Shown here one piece after another: positions 26,263 to 36,039 of a DNA stretch of 64,000 bases (its first letter is position 1; every line of letters starts with the position of its first letter). The DNA lies in contig DAHVCH010000007.1 in assembly GCA_027314165.1 (NCBI GenBank), positions 44,146-108,145 on the forward strand, read 5' to 3'. The DNA is from Thermoplasmata archaeon (GTDB lineage: Archaea; Thermoplasmatota; Thermoplasmata; Lutacidiplasmatales; UBA184). A model generated the notes under the pieces. That model saw only the letters and a program-made list of their open reading frames with translations. It had not been told where the DNA came from and made no database searches. The position numbers and the translations under genes are program-made.

Positions 26263-28977
26263 TTGCAACGGTTCCCGAGGATCTCCGCGCTCGTCGTCCT
26301 GCTGGTCCTTCTCGCGCTCGCGATGGCGCAAGCCCCCGCGACGGCCCCCCTCGGTCCGGGGGCGCTCGTGGCTTCCCGCCCCTCATCCTCGGGCGCGTCG
26401 TCCGGACCCGTGTCCGTGATCTCCGACCCCGGCGCCCCTCGCTACACGCCGGTCTTCCCAAGCCCGATCCGCCACGTGTTCGTCGTGGTGCTCGAGAACG
26501 AGGAGGCGACCTCGGTGATCGGGACGGCCCCGTACGAGACGCACCTGGCCTACCAGTACGCCTACGCGTCGAAGTACTACGCGACCACGCACCCGTCCGC
26601 CCCGAACTACCTGTCGATGACCTCGGGCAGCTACTTCAACCAGTCCGGGAGCGACGCGTACAACGTCTGGAAGTCCATCAACATCGCCGACCTCGTGCAG
26701 AACGCGGGCGAGACGTGGGCCGGCTACGACGAGAGCATGCCCGCGCCCTGCGACATCAACAACTCCTACCCCTACGAGGTCAAGCACAACCCGCTCACCT
26801 ACTACGCCGACATCATCGACGCGCACGCCTCGCGGTGCAACCCCAACGACCTGAGCTTCAATGCCTGGAATGCCTCCGTGAGCTCGGGCAACCTGCCGAA
26901 CTACGCCATCATCACCCCGAACATGCTGGACGATGGCCACGACACCGGACTCGCCTACGCGGACAGCTGGCTCTCGAAGTGGCTGCCCCCGCTCATCAAC
27001 AACACTGCGGTGTTCAGCACGAGCGCGTTCTTCCTGGTCTACGACGAAGGTTCGACGAATGCGGGGTACAACGGGACCGCCGGGGGGAACGTGTACATGG
27101 GCGTGGTCAGCCCGTACTCCCACATGGGGTACTGGTCCCAGAAGGACTACTCGCACTGGAACATGCTCACGACGGCCGAGTGGCTGCTCGGGCTCACGGG
27201 GCACACCTACCACAACGACAACTGGACGAAGTGGCCGCCGATGAAGGACCTCTTCACGTTCCCGGCCCCGAGCCCCGGACCTTCGCACTACATCCTGCAA
27301 GGCACCGTGTGGGGAACCGGGGGGGCTCCCCTTGCCGGGGCCACCGTCTCGACCAACCTCGGGAACACCTCCACGACCCTGGCGAACGGCACCTATCGGT
27401 TCGCGCTCACCAACGGCACGTACACCCTCACGGGCTCCGACACGGGGTACGCCGGCAGCTCGACGACGTTCACGATCTCTGGCGCAGGGCGCACGGTGGA
27501 CCTCAACCTGTCCGCCGCCTCTCCGAAGACCTACACCCTCTCGGGGAACACCGAGACCAGCTACCCCACCACCACGCCCCTGGGAGGGGTCGACGTCTTC
27601 GCCAACGCGACGGGAGGCGTCTCGACCTCCGCGACCTCCTCGGGCTCGGGAACGTTCCAGCTCCAGCTCCCCAACGGCACCTACACGGTCGTGGGCACCG
27701 CGCCGTACTACACGCCCGGCTCGGGAGTGGTCACGGTAGCTGGGGGAGCCACCTCGGTGACGGTCACCCTGGCACCACGCTCCCTCTCGGTGTCGGTCAC
27801 CGCGTCCGTCGATCCGGTCGCCGTCGGCAGCCTGGACCGCGTGACGGTCTCCGCTTCCGACCCCAACGGACAGCCGGCCGCGGGCGCCGTCCTCTCGATC
27901 TCATCTTCGCCCCTCGCCCTGCCGTTCAGCCCGACCGCCGCGGTGACCATCCCTTCGAACGGGAGCGGGTTCGTTTCGTTCGTGGCCCCGACGGTGACCT
28001 CGAGCACGACCGTGTCGGTGTCGGCCGTCGTGACGAGCGGGTCCGCTTTCCCCGGCCAGGGCCTCGGGTCGCTGTCGGTCGTCCCCGCCGCCTCTTCGCT
28101 CCCCGCCACGATCACGGGCGAGGTGCTCAACGCCTCCTCCGCCACGCCTCTTGCCGAAGCCACGGTCCAGGTGATCGACCAGTCGACCGGGACGGTGAGC
28201 CAGACCCAGACGACCGGGGTGGCGGGCACCTTCACGGCTTCGGGCCTCTCGGCAGGGACCTACGAGCTGCTCGCGACGGACCCGGGCTTCTACGGCGCCA
28301 CACGCAACGTCACCGCGCCCGCCGGGGCGACGCTAGGACCGGTCGAGCTCGATCTGACCCCGAGCGCCAACGGGGGAGGGCGTGCGCTCTCGGTGTCCCT
28401 CCAAGCGAACCCCACGTCAGGGACCGCTCCGCTCCTGGTGAACTTCGTCTCGAACGTGACCGGGGGGACCGGCCCCTATGTCCTCGCCTGGAGCTTCGGA
28501 GATGGAGGGCAGAGCGCGGTCGCCGACCCGGCGCACACCTATGGGCAGGGGACGTTCACCGCGACCCTGACGGTCGCGGACCACACTTCCCACACCCGGA
28601 CCGCGAGCGTGACGGTGACCGTCTCCGCGGCACCGGGGGGCTCGGGGCCCGGTACGTCGGGAGGGATCCTCGGGGTCCTCGGGTCGGACCCCCTGCTCCT
28701 CTTGGGTCTCCTCGTAGCGGTGGCGGTCATCGTGGTCGTCGCCTTGGTCGCCACCCGGCGTCGGAAGAGAACCCTCTCACCACCCGAGGGCGAGGGACCT
28801 TCGGGCGCGTACGTGGGGACCGCGGACGCTCCCGCGTATGGGTCCTACGTGGAGGTCGCCGGTCCGGGTCCCGCACCCCCCGTCACACTGCCGGCTGCGG
28901 AGACCGGGAACGGGGGCGGAAGCGGGAGCAGGGACAGCGGCGGGCGCTCGTCCTGGGCACGCTATCCGCCGCAGTGA
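26263..28977 (+). CDS. Secreted phosphoesterase (acid phosphatase / phospholipase C family) with Ig-like and PKD domains
   Basis: A 904-residue secreted protein starting at TTG. A signal peptide covers ~1-25. Residues ~65-350 match the phosphoesterase family of the alkaline-phosphatase superfamily: HVFVVVLENEEATSVIG, then ATTHPSAPNYLSMTSGSY around the nucleophile, and FFLVYDEGS and VVSPYSHMGYWS further on. Carboxypeptidase-regulatory-like beta domains follow (~345-420, ~425-505, ~620-700), an Ig-like region, one PKD domain (SFGDGG at ~745), a membrane helix at ~810-832 and a Gly/Ser-rich tail. It probably hydrolyses phosphate esters outside the cell while tethered to the membrane. Confidence 0.82.
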   Translation: MQRFPRISALVVLLVLLALAMAQAPATAPLGPGALVASRPSSSGASSGPVSVISDPGAPRYTPVFPSPIRHVFVVVLENEEATSVIGTAPYETHLAYQYAYASKYYATTHPSAPNYLSMTSGSYFNQSGSDAYNVWKSINIADLVQNAGETWAGYDESMPAPCDINNSYPYEVKHNPLTYYADIIDAHASRCNPNDLSFNAWNASVSSGNLPNYAIITPNMLDDGHDTGLAYADSWLSKWLPPLINNTAVFSTSAFFLVYDEGSTNAGYNGTAGGNVYMGVVSPYSHMGYWSQKDYSHWNMLTTAEWLLGLTGHTYHNDNWTKWPPMKDLFTFPAPSPGPSHYILQGTVWGTGGAPLAGATVSTNLGNTSTTLANGTYRFALTNGTYTLTGSDTGYAGSSTTFTISGAGRTVDLNLSAASPKTYTLSGNTETSYPTTTPLGGVDVFANATGGVSTSATSSGSGTFQLQLPNGTYTVVGTAPYYTPGSGVVTVAGGATSVTVTLAPRSLSVSVTASVDPVAVGSLDRVTVSASDPNGQPAAGAVLSISSSPLALPFSPTAAVTIPSNGSGFVSFVAPTVTSSTTVSVSAVVTSGSAFPGQGLGSLSVVPAASSLPATITGEVLNASSATPLAEATVQVIDQSTGTVSQTQTTGVAGTFTASGLSAGTYELLATDPGFYGATRNVTAPAGATLGPVELDLTPSANGGGRALSVSLQANPTSGTAPLLVNFVSNVTGGTGPYVLAWSFGDGGQSAVADPAHTYGQGTFTATLTVADHTSHTRTASVTVTVSAAPGGSGPGTSGGILGVLGSDPLLLLGLLVAVAVIVVVALVATRRRKRTLSPPEGEGPSGAYVGTADAPAYGSYVEVAGPGPAPPVTLPAAETGNGGGSGSRDSGGRSSWARYPPQ

Positions 28978-29127
28978 ACCGGCGGACGACCTTCTGGGGC
29001 GGCGACGGCATCCACTTTAGCTTCCCACCTTTGGCGCAAGAGGGGTCGGGTCCTGACCGAGCCACGCCTCGTCCATTTTCCTCTTGGAGCGCTCCAGCGC
29101 ACGCCCTACATCGATCGTTGCCGCGAG

Positions 29128-32100
29128 GTGCTGAAGCGGCAGCCCCGGAGCCTGCTTCGCGCGCCCTCCGAGCGCCCGGAGGCGGATCCCGCATCCCCCT
29201 CGCGTCGAGACCCCGGGCGACGCTCGATGCTCTATCTCTGCGGGACGGACCGGCTGGCCCGGGGCGTCCGGGAGGAGCTCGCGGCCCGTTCCGGGGGCAC
29301 GAGCTTCACCGGTAACGTGGTCACCCTCGCCCAGATCCTCCAGCACTATTCTGCCCCAGGCGAGGTGGTGGCCTCCGACGAGATCGAGCTCAGGGTCTGG
29401 GCGGAGCTCCGTCGATCTCAGCCCCGCCGAGCCCTCGGGGGAACGCTGAGCTTCGCTTCGGCGATGGTGGACCTGTGGGACCTCCTTCGAAAGGAGGGGA
29501 AGCCCGAGGTCACCACCGCGCCGGAAAGGACGCTCGAGGTCCTTCTCGGACCTGTCCTCACCGTGGAGCGGTCCCTCGCCGCGAAAGGCCTCCTCGACGA
29601 GACCGGCCTGCTCCAGGAGCTCCCCCGTCGTATCCGGAAGGACCCGCTGCACCTCGAGACGCTCGTGGTGGACGGGTTCGAGGGGTACCCGCCACTACTG
29701 GCCTCGGTCCTCGAGGCGCTCGCGGAGAGCGCGGAGGAGGCCTGGGTCCTCACCGAGGGCGAGACGCTCCATCCCCCGGGTTGGAGCGTCGAGAAGCCCA
29801 TGTCCCTCGGGGCCCAAGCGGGGACGCGACCCGCGACCGAGGGACCGGCCCGGCCACCGGCGGTCCCCGGGGCCGTGCTTGATTCGTGGGTCCAGAGAGA
29901 AACACCGGAGCGCGGCCCCCGCCCGCTCCCGAACGTCCGAATGCTCCAGGGGGTCGGCGGGGAGCGGGAGGAGGTCGAGGCGATCGCGAGCGCCGTGAGG
30001 CAGGCGCTGAACGAGGACCCGACCCTTCGCGTCCTCGTGGCGATGCCGGCCCTGCCCACCTACGCCCCACGCGTGCTCGAGGTCTTCCCCCGCTACGGGC
30101 TCCGCCCGGAGGTCCTTCTCCCCTCCTCCCTGCTCGCAGCTCCCGGCGCACAGCCCCTGCGGCGGATCCTCGAGCTCCTTCTCTCCGACCTCCCCCACGC
30201 CTCGATGCTCGAGCTCATCGAGGACCTGGGCGAGCTCGGCACCCTGACGAAGTTCTTCCCCCGTGGGGCGACGGCCGAGGCGATCGGCCGCGTCGCCCGC
30301 GAGGGCCGGGCCGTGGCCGGTCGCGAGGCGTTCACCACCCTCCTCAGGGCCCACGCGGCGGAGCTGCGCGCGGAGGGGGACGAGGGAGGCGCGCGCGAAG
30401 CGGAGGGGGTCGCGCTCGGTTTCGGGAAGCTTCTCGAGACGCTCCGCCCCCTGGAGGCGCCCGCCGCCCCGACCGCCTTCGTTTCGACGCTCCGCGATGT
30501 GATGGTGGCGCTGGGGTACCTCGGTCCCTCCATCTCGGACGAGGGGACGAGGGTCCTCGATGCGCTCGTCAGCGCGGCCGCGGGCCTCCCTGTCGCGGGG
30601 CCCCCCTGGCCCCTCGGCGAGCTCCGCCAGTTCGTCGAGATCGTTCTGTCGCTTCGCCAGTCCGGTATCGCGGCGCGTCTTCCCGGGATACCGGTCACGG
30701 GGCTTCACGACGCGGGGCTCCTCAGCGTGGACCTGGTCATCCTCGGAGGTCTCTCGGAAGCGAACCTTCCGTCGGACCGCCCGAGCCCGCTGCTCCCTCC
30801 CGGCGCTCGGGCCCGGGCGGGCCTTCCCACGGGGGAGGAGCTGGTCCACCGGGAGCGCGTTCGGCTCGCGCGAGTGCTCGCGCGCGCCGGAAGGACCGTG
30901 GTGCTCAGCTATCCGACCCGCGCCGGGGACGAGGAGGTCCTCCCTTCGCCGCTGCTCAACGACCTGCTCGCGGTGGCCACTCCCACGCTAGGGGCTCCCG
31001 CGGCCCCGACGGAAGCCCCGACACGCGCCTACGCCCTCTCCGAGGCCATGGCAGGGGTCGCTCGCGAGCTCGGCCAGCCCTCAGGGCCCTCCCCCTCCGC
31101 GATCGCAACGCTCCGGCTTGGTCTCTCGGGCCACCGCGCCCATGCCTGGCGCTCGATGCTCCGGGGGATCCGCGTGGAGAGGGATCGGCGCGCCTCCCCC
31201 CGATCCACCCCTTTCGACGGACCCATGGGTGGGAACGGGGCCCGGGAGCTCGCCCGGAAGCGCTTCTCCTCCGAACGGTTCACGGTGCACGACCTGCAGG
31301 ACTACCTCCGTTGCCCGTACCGCTTCTATCTGGAGCGGGTGCTCCGCCTCCAGGGCCCCGAAGAGGTGACCGACGAGGTCGACCGGCCGGCCGTCGGCAG
31401 CGAGATCCATCACCAGCTCTTCATCCTCCAGAACTCGCTCCGCGGCACGGATGGAAAGCTCACGGGTCTGACGGAGACGGAAGCCCAAGTACGGGGGCCG
31501 TCGCTCCAGACCCAGCTCCGCACGTTCCTGGAGACCCTCCGGCCGAGGACCCCCGACCTCGAGACGCTCACCGTGCGGTTCCTCGGGACGAGCGGCGCCT
31601 CGGGGCCGAGCGGGATCGCTACCCTCCTCTCTCAGCTCGTGGAGGACCAGAGCGTGGTCCGTAGCGCCCACCTCGAGCTTCCCTTTGACGACCGGGAACC
31701 GCGATCGGGGTCGGACGTCGACCCCCAGCTTCGGCTTCCCCCGCTCCCGCTCGGCGAGGTGGACAGCTTGCACCCCGTTCTCGTAGGGCGCATCGACCGT
31801 CTCGGCTTCGGCCAGGGGCCGACCTCCGGAGTGGTCATCGATGACTACAAGACCGGACGGTCCCGACCGAAGGACCAGGATGCGGCTCGAGAGGCCGTAC
31901 CCTCCGGGCTCGAGCTCCAGCTCCCGTTGTACATGGCCGCAGCTCTCTACGGGCTGCGAGAGAAGGACCCCTCCGTCTTTCCGCTGGGGATGCGCTACCT
32001 GTGGATCTCCTCCGCCTACGAAACGGGCTTCGTGCCCCTCCTCCGCCTCCCCCAGAAACCGCGAGAGGAGGCCCGGCAGCGCGAGCGCGGGGTCGCCTAC

Positions 32101-32277
32101 GTGGAGATCGCGCTCCGACACGCCCAGAACGCCGCGCAGGGCATCCTGCTTGGACGGTTCCCCATCAACGGCCGCTTCGCCTCGGCGGATGGCGGCTGCC
32201 AGTTCGCCGGCTACTGCGGCTTCGCTCAGGGATGCCGGTTCAACGGAGCACGGTTCGCGCTCAGAGGGGTCTCATGA
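29128..32277 (+). CDS. AddB-like inactivated helicase with PD-(D/E)XK nuclease and Fe-S cluster
   Basis: A protein of at least 1049 residues in the AddB/RexB family. It lacks a Walker A motif. The C-terminal nuclease has VGRIDRLGFG and VIDDYKTGRSRPKD with LQLPLYMAA (PD-(D/E)XK motifs). Four cysteines placed for the AddB iron-sulfur staple are present: Cys729 in YLRCPYRFYLERV and Cys1024, Cys1030, Cys1036 near the end. With AddA it would unwind and trim broken DNA ends for recombination. The stop overlaps the AddA start (ATGA). The start is unsure: family-like sequence (FPLGALQRTPYIDRCREVL) continues in frame upstream to about 29053 with no ATG, GTG or TTG there; a TATA-like CACTTTAG lies near 29014. 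Confidence 0.8.
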   Translation: MLKRQPRSLLRAPSERPEADPASPSRRDPGRRSMLYLCGTDRLARGVREELAARSGGTSFTGNVVTLAQILQHYSAPGEVVASDEIELRVWAELRRSQPRRALGGTLSFASAMVDLWDLLRKEGKPEVTTAPERTLEVLLGPVLTVERSLAAKGLLDETGLLQELPRRIRKDPLHLETLVVDGFEGYPPLLASVLEALAESAEEAWVLTEGETLHPPGWSVEKPMSLGAQAGTRPATEGPARPPAVPGAVLDSWVQRETPERGPRPLPNVRMLQGVGGEREEVEAIASAVRQALNEDPTLRVLVAMPALPTYAPRVLEVFPRYGLRPEVLLPSSLLAAPGAQPLRRILELLLSDLPHASMLELIEDLGELGTLTKFFPRGATAEAIGRVAREGRAVAGREAFTTLLRAHAAELRAEGDEGGAREAEGVALGFGKLLETLRPLEAPAAPTAFVSTLRDVMVALGYLGPSISDEGTRVLDALVSAAAGLPVAGPPWPLGELRQFVEIVLSLRQSGIAARLPGIPVTGLHDAGLLSVDLVILGGLSEANLPSDRPSPLLPPGARARAGLPTGEELVHRERVRLARVLARAGRTVVLSYPTRAGDEEVLPSPLLNDLLAVATPTLGAPAAPTEAPTRAYALSEAMAGVARELGQPSGPSPSAIATLRLGLSGHRAHAWRSMLRGIRVERDRRASPRSTPFDGPMGGNGARELARKRFSSERFTVHDLQDYLRCPYRFYLERVLRLQGPEEVTDEVDRPAVGSEIHHQLFILQNSLRGTDGKLTGLTETEAQVRGPSLQTQLRTFLETLRPRTPDLETLTVRFLGTSGASGPSGIATLLSQLVEDQSVVRSAHLELPFDDREPRSGSDVDPQLRLPPLPLGEVDSLHPVLVGRIDRLGFGQGPTSGVVIDDYKTGRSRPKDQDAAREAVPSGLELQLPLYMAAALYGLREKDPSVFPLGMRYLWISSAYETGFVPLLRLPQKPREEARQRERGVAYVEIALRHAQNAAQGILLGRFPINGRFASADGGCQFAGYCGFAQGCRFNGARFALRGVS

Positions 32278-35200
32278 GTCCCGAGCCGCTCCCCCGCCCC
32301 TCTCCGTCGCGCCCCCTCGCTCGCGATCGTCGGCCTCCCGCGCGGGAGACACCGGCCTCCCGCGCCGTCCCTTCAGACCCGATCCTCCCCGCGTCCCACC
32401 AAGGGCCGGGTCTTCCCCCGCCCCCGCCGCCCTCCCTACCGCCTCCGCCCCCTCCCGCTCCCCCTCCTCCCCCTCCACCGCCTCCGCCCCCGCCCCCACC
32501 GCCACCCGCACCTCCTCCCCCGACGACCTCCGATGCGGCGCTCCTGGTCGCGGACCTGACGTCCGACGTGCTCCTCACCGCCGCGGCCGGGACCGGGAAG
32601 ACGCACGCTCTCGTCGGCCGATACCTGTCAGCCCTGGGAGATCCCCGGGAGGCGGGGGGACCTCCCGCGACCCGGGTCCCCACGCTGGTGGCGATCACCT
32701 TCACGACCGCTGCGGCGGCCGAGATGCGCAAGCGCGTGGAGGCCGCGGTGCGCCAGACCGCACGCCAGTTCCCCCCCAGGTCCGAGGCTCGACAGACCTG
32801 GAACCGGGTGCTGGACGTGCTGCACGCCGCCCGGATCTCCACCATCCATGCGTTCTGCGCCTCGCTTCTTCGGGAGCTCCCCCTGGCCGCGCGCGACATC
32901 GCCGGCGTCGTCCCGGGGTTCGATGTCCTCGACGCCACGGAAGCGAGCGCGCTGCGGGAGGAGGCGTTCCGAAGGACGCTCGTCCGCCTCCAGAGCGAGC
33001 GGGGAGCGCTGTGGCAGTCCTACGTGGCGTTGGCGGCCGAGCGTGGGATCGCCGACGTCGCCGAGATGGTCCGCATCCTCGAGGAGCATCGGTTCGCGAC
33101 CACCCCAAAGGCCCTGATGTCGGAGGCGGGGTCCGGGACCGCCCCGAGCGGCACGGGGGGGGGAGGCAAGCCTAGGACCCCGGGTGCGCCATTGGAGACC
33201 CTGGCGAAGCTGTGGGAAGCGGTCCAGGAGAGCTACCGTCGAGCGAAGCAGGAGCGTGGGGGGCTCGACTTCGACGACCTGGAGGAGGCCGCCCTCGCGC
33301 TCACCGGCGACCCGAGCACGCTCGCGGAGCTGCGGGGCGGCATCCGACATCTGCTCGTGGACGAGTTCCAGGACGTGAGCAAGAGGCAGCTGGAGCTGCT
33401 CCTCCGGCTCCGGGGCCCCGATCCTCCCATCCGCCGGGCCCTCTTCGCCGTGGGGGACCCCAAGCAGTCGATCTACGCCTTCCGGGGGGCCCGAGGGGCC
33501 CTCGAGGGCCTGCGCGGGGCCATGCCCGGCCTGCGCGAGGGTCGCCTCGACCGCACGCGTCGGTTCCGAGACCCGCTCGCCACCTTCGTCAATCGGCTCT
33601 CCAGCGTCCTGCTCCCAGCCGAGGCCATCGGGGGCCGGTACGAGCCGATCCTCCCCGCCGAGACGGCGACCGGGGGCGCGGGACCCTCGACCCACGTGGA
33701 CGTCGTCTGGCTCGAGGGGCCGCTTCGGTCGACCCCTACCGCAGGCCGCGACGAGGTCCGCAAGGCCCTCCTGCAACGCTTCCTCGACCCTTCGCTCCCC
33801 GGCCCGGTGCCGGCCGACGAAGGGCTGGAGCACGCCGAGGCTCGCTTCATCGCCGGCTGGGTCGTCGATCGCCTGGCCGCGGGAGAGACGGTGCGGCCCT
33901 GGAGGCCGGACGACGGGGACCTCCCGCATCGGCTCGGGCCGGGGGACATCGCCGTGCTGCTCTCCTACCGCAGCCACGAGGAGGAGTACGTCGCCGCCCT
34001 GCGCGAACGCGGGCTCAAGGTGGTGACGCACCCCGGCGCAGGGTTCCACGGCCGTTCGGAGGTCCAGGACGTGATGAACCTCCTCGCGGTCCTCGCGTGG
34101 GAAGGCGACGAAGCCTCCCTCTACGCCCTGCTTCGCTCGCCCTTCTTCGCATTCTCGGACGAGGAGATGGCCGAATGGTTCCTCGCCTCGGAGAGCTCCG
34201 GCTCACTCTCCCAGGCCTTCCGGCACCGCGCTTCGGTGTCCCCCGGTTCTCGGGAAGCCAGGTCCCTGGTGTTGATCGAGGGCTGGCGGGCCCGGCGCGA
34301 GCGGACCCCGCCGGCGGAGCTCCTCCGCGACGCCTTGGACGACGTGGGGGCCTGGGGAACGTTCGCCGACGACGGCCGGGGGGGGCGGGCCCGCGCCAAC
34401 GTCGAGAAGCTGCTGGACACGATACGGGAGCTCCCTCGCTCGGGGGTCGTCGGCCTCTCCGCGGTCCACCGGTACCTGCTCGAGCTCGAAGAGCGGGAGG
34501 CCGACGAACCCGAGGCCGGGGTCGAGCTCGCCCGCGACGCGGTCAACATCATGACCGTGCACGGGGCGAAAGGGCTCGAGTTCCCTCTGGTCGTGGTTCC
34601 CGGGCTCCAGCGTCAATGGAGCGCGCCGCGAGGCGCTCTGCTCGTCTCCCCAACGGGGAAGGTCGCCATCGAAGCGGGACCGGAGGAGGATGGGGAGGAG
34701 GCGGGGGGCGGAGCCGCGCAGGAGGGGGAGCCTGCGGCCGGGACCTACGAGGAGGTCGTCGCGGCGCTCGCGCATGACTCGGAGCTCGAAGCGCGCCGCC
34801 TGCTCTACGTGGCGGTGACCCGGGCCCGCGATCGTATCCTGCTCACCTGCGTGCAACGACGAAGTGCCGCGGGAGCTCCGCTCTCCTTCTCGCGCGAGCC
34901 CTGGCGCCGTTGGTTGGACGAGGCGTTCGGGTTCGACGCGACCCTCGAGCGGGAGATCGCCTCGACGGAAGGCTGGCGCTTCCGTCGTCTTCCCTCGGCG
35001 GCCGCCCAGACCGCCCCACTCTCGAAGGATCCGACCCCGCTCCCGCTTCCGAAGTGGGTCGAGGCCGTCGACGCCCCCGGGGGAGAGGCGGCGCTACCGT
35101 CGGAGGGAGGGACGGGGACCCTCCCCTTCGCCGAGGTCCTGGAGCTGGGAAAGCTCCTGCGCGACCACCGACGGGTGCCCTTCACCGTGACCGAGCTCGA

Positions 35201-36017
35201 CCTTCTGCGTCAGTGCGAGGCACGTTGGTGGGCTTGGCGGAACGGAGCGGAGGACCCTCGGGGGGGTCCGCGTCCGGAAGACCTGGAGGAACAGCCCACG
35301 CCTCTCGGGGGGAGCGAGGAAGGGGAGGATGCCGGCGGGGACGCGATGGGCGGCGCTGACTCGGCGGAGGAACGCAAGCGGCTCGGGATCGCCCTTCACA
35401 CCGTGCTCGCTCAGGGTCCTCCGTGGGACGACCCTCGCCTGCCCGACCTTGTCGACCGGGCCCTGCCACGCTCGATCGCGGACCGTGAACGCCGGGTCGG
35501 GGAGCTCACCGAGGCCGCGAGGTGGGCGCTGCGACAGGACCTGTCCACCCCCGATGGACCTCCGCTCCGAGAAGAGCCCCTGGCGCTGATCGTCGGGGAC
35601 GCGGTCGTGTGGGGACGACCCGACGCCGTCTTCCTCTCGCCCGCGACCTCGCTGGTCGAGGACTACAAGGGCGGTCCCACCCGGGCGCCTTCCCCCGAGG
35701 TGCTGCGCACGCAGCACGGGTTCCAGCTTGGCTGCTACGCCTTGAGCGTCCGCCGGGGACGACGACCGGTCCACGTCCGCGTGGTCCTCCCTCGCGCCAA
35801 GGGGATGCTCGCGTGGGAGCTGACCCCCTTGGACCTCGATGCGCTATCGGAGGAGCTCCTGCACCTGGTCCGCCGTGCGATCTCCGTGCTCGACCACGAG
35901 GCGAGCCCGACCCCATGTGGCAGGGACGATTGCCCTCACTGCCTGGCGAGGACGGCGGCCGTTCCCGCCGCGCCCCCCTCGGCCCCCGCACCGCTGTCTT
36001 CCGATCCCGGGGCGTAG
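32274..36017 (+). CDS. AddA-like UvrD/RecB-family helicase-nuclease with polyproline N-terminus
   Basis: A 1247-residue superfamily 1A helicase with a C-terminal nuclease. Walker A is AAAGTGKT (Lys109), motif Ia ITFTTAAAAEMRKR, motif II LLVDEFQDVS, motif III GDPKQSIYAFRGA, motif V VNIMTVHGAKGLEFPLVVV and motif VI RRLLYVAVTRARDRI. The nuclease has WGRPDAVF and VEDYKGG with HGFQLGCYAL. CGRDDCPHC ends the protein. Together with the AddB-like partner it should process double-strand ends. The first ~85 residues are unusual, with proline runs at ~48-83. It is coupled to the AddB gene and convergent with radB. Confidence 0.88.
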   Translation: MSPEPLPRPSPSRPLARDRRPPARETPASRAVPSDPILPASHQGPGLPPPPPPSLPPPPPPAPPPPPPPPPPPPPPPPAPPPPTTSDAALLVADLTSDVLLTAAAGTGKTHALVGRYLSALGDPREAGGPPATRVPTLVAITFTTAAAAEMRKRVEAAVRQTARQFPPRSEARQTWNRVLDVLHAARISTIHAFCASLLRELPLAARDIAGVVPGFDVLDATEASALREEAFRRTLVRLQSERGALWQSYVALAAERGIADVAEMVRILEEHRFATTPKALMSEAGSGTAPSGTGGGGKPRTPGAPLETLAKLWEAVQESYRRAKQERGGLDFDDLEEAALALTGDPSTLAELRGGIRHLLVDEFQDVSKRQLELLLRLRGPDPPIRRALFAVGDPKQSIYAFRGARGALEGLRGAMPGLREGRLDRTRRFRDPLATFVNRLSSVLLPAEAIGGRYEPILPAETATGGAGPSTHVDVVWLEGPLRSTPTAGRDEVRKALLQRFLDPSLPGPVPADEGLEHAEARFIAGWVVDRLAAGETVRPWRPDDGDLPHRLGPGDIAVLLSYRSHEEEYVAALRERGLKVVTHPGAGFHGRSEVQDVMNLLAVLAWEGDEASLYALLRSPFFAFSDEEMAEWFLASESSGSLSQAFRHRASVSPGSREARSLVLIEGWRARRERTPPAELLRDALDDVGAWGTFADDGRGGRARANVEKLLDTIRELPRSGVVGLSAVHRYLLELEEREADEPEAGVELARDAVNIMTVHGAKGLEFPLVVVPGLQRQWSAPRGALLVSPTGKVAIEAGPEEDGEEAGGGAAQEGEPAAGTYEEVVAALAHDSELEARRLLYVAVTRARDRILLTCVQRRSAAGAPLSFSREPWRRWLDEAFGFDATLEREIASTEGWRFRRLPSAAAQTAPLSKDPTPLPLPKWVEAVDAPGGEAALPSEGGTGTLPFAEVLELGKLLRDHRRVPFTVTELDLLRQCEARWWAWRNGAEDPRGGPRPEDLEEQPTPLGGSEEGEDAGGDAMGGADSAEERKRLGIALHTVLAQGPPWDDPRLPDLVDRALPRSIADRERRVGELTEAARWALRQDLSTPDGPPLREEPLALIVGDAVVWGRPDAVFLSPATSLVEDYKGGPTRAPSPEVLRTQHGFQLGCYALSVRRGRRPVHVRVVLPRAKGMLAWELTPLDLDALSEELLHLVRRAISVLDHEASPTPCGRDDCPHCLARTAAVPAAPPSAPAPLSSDPGA

Positions 36018-36039
36018 CCCCGGTCCGAAGGACGCCCTC

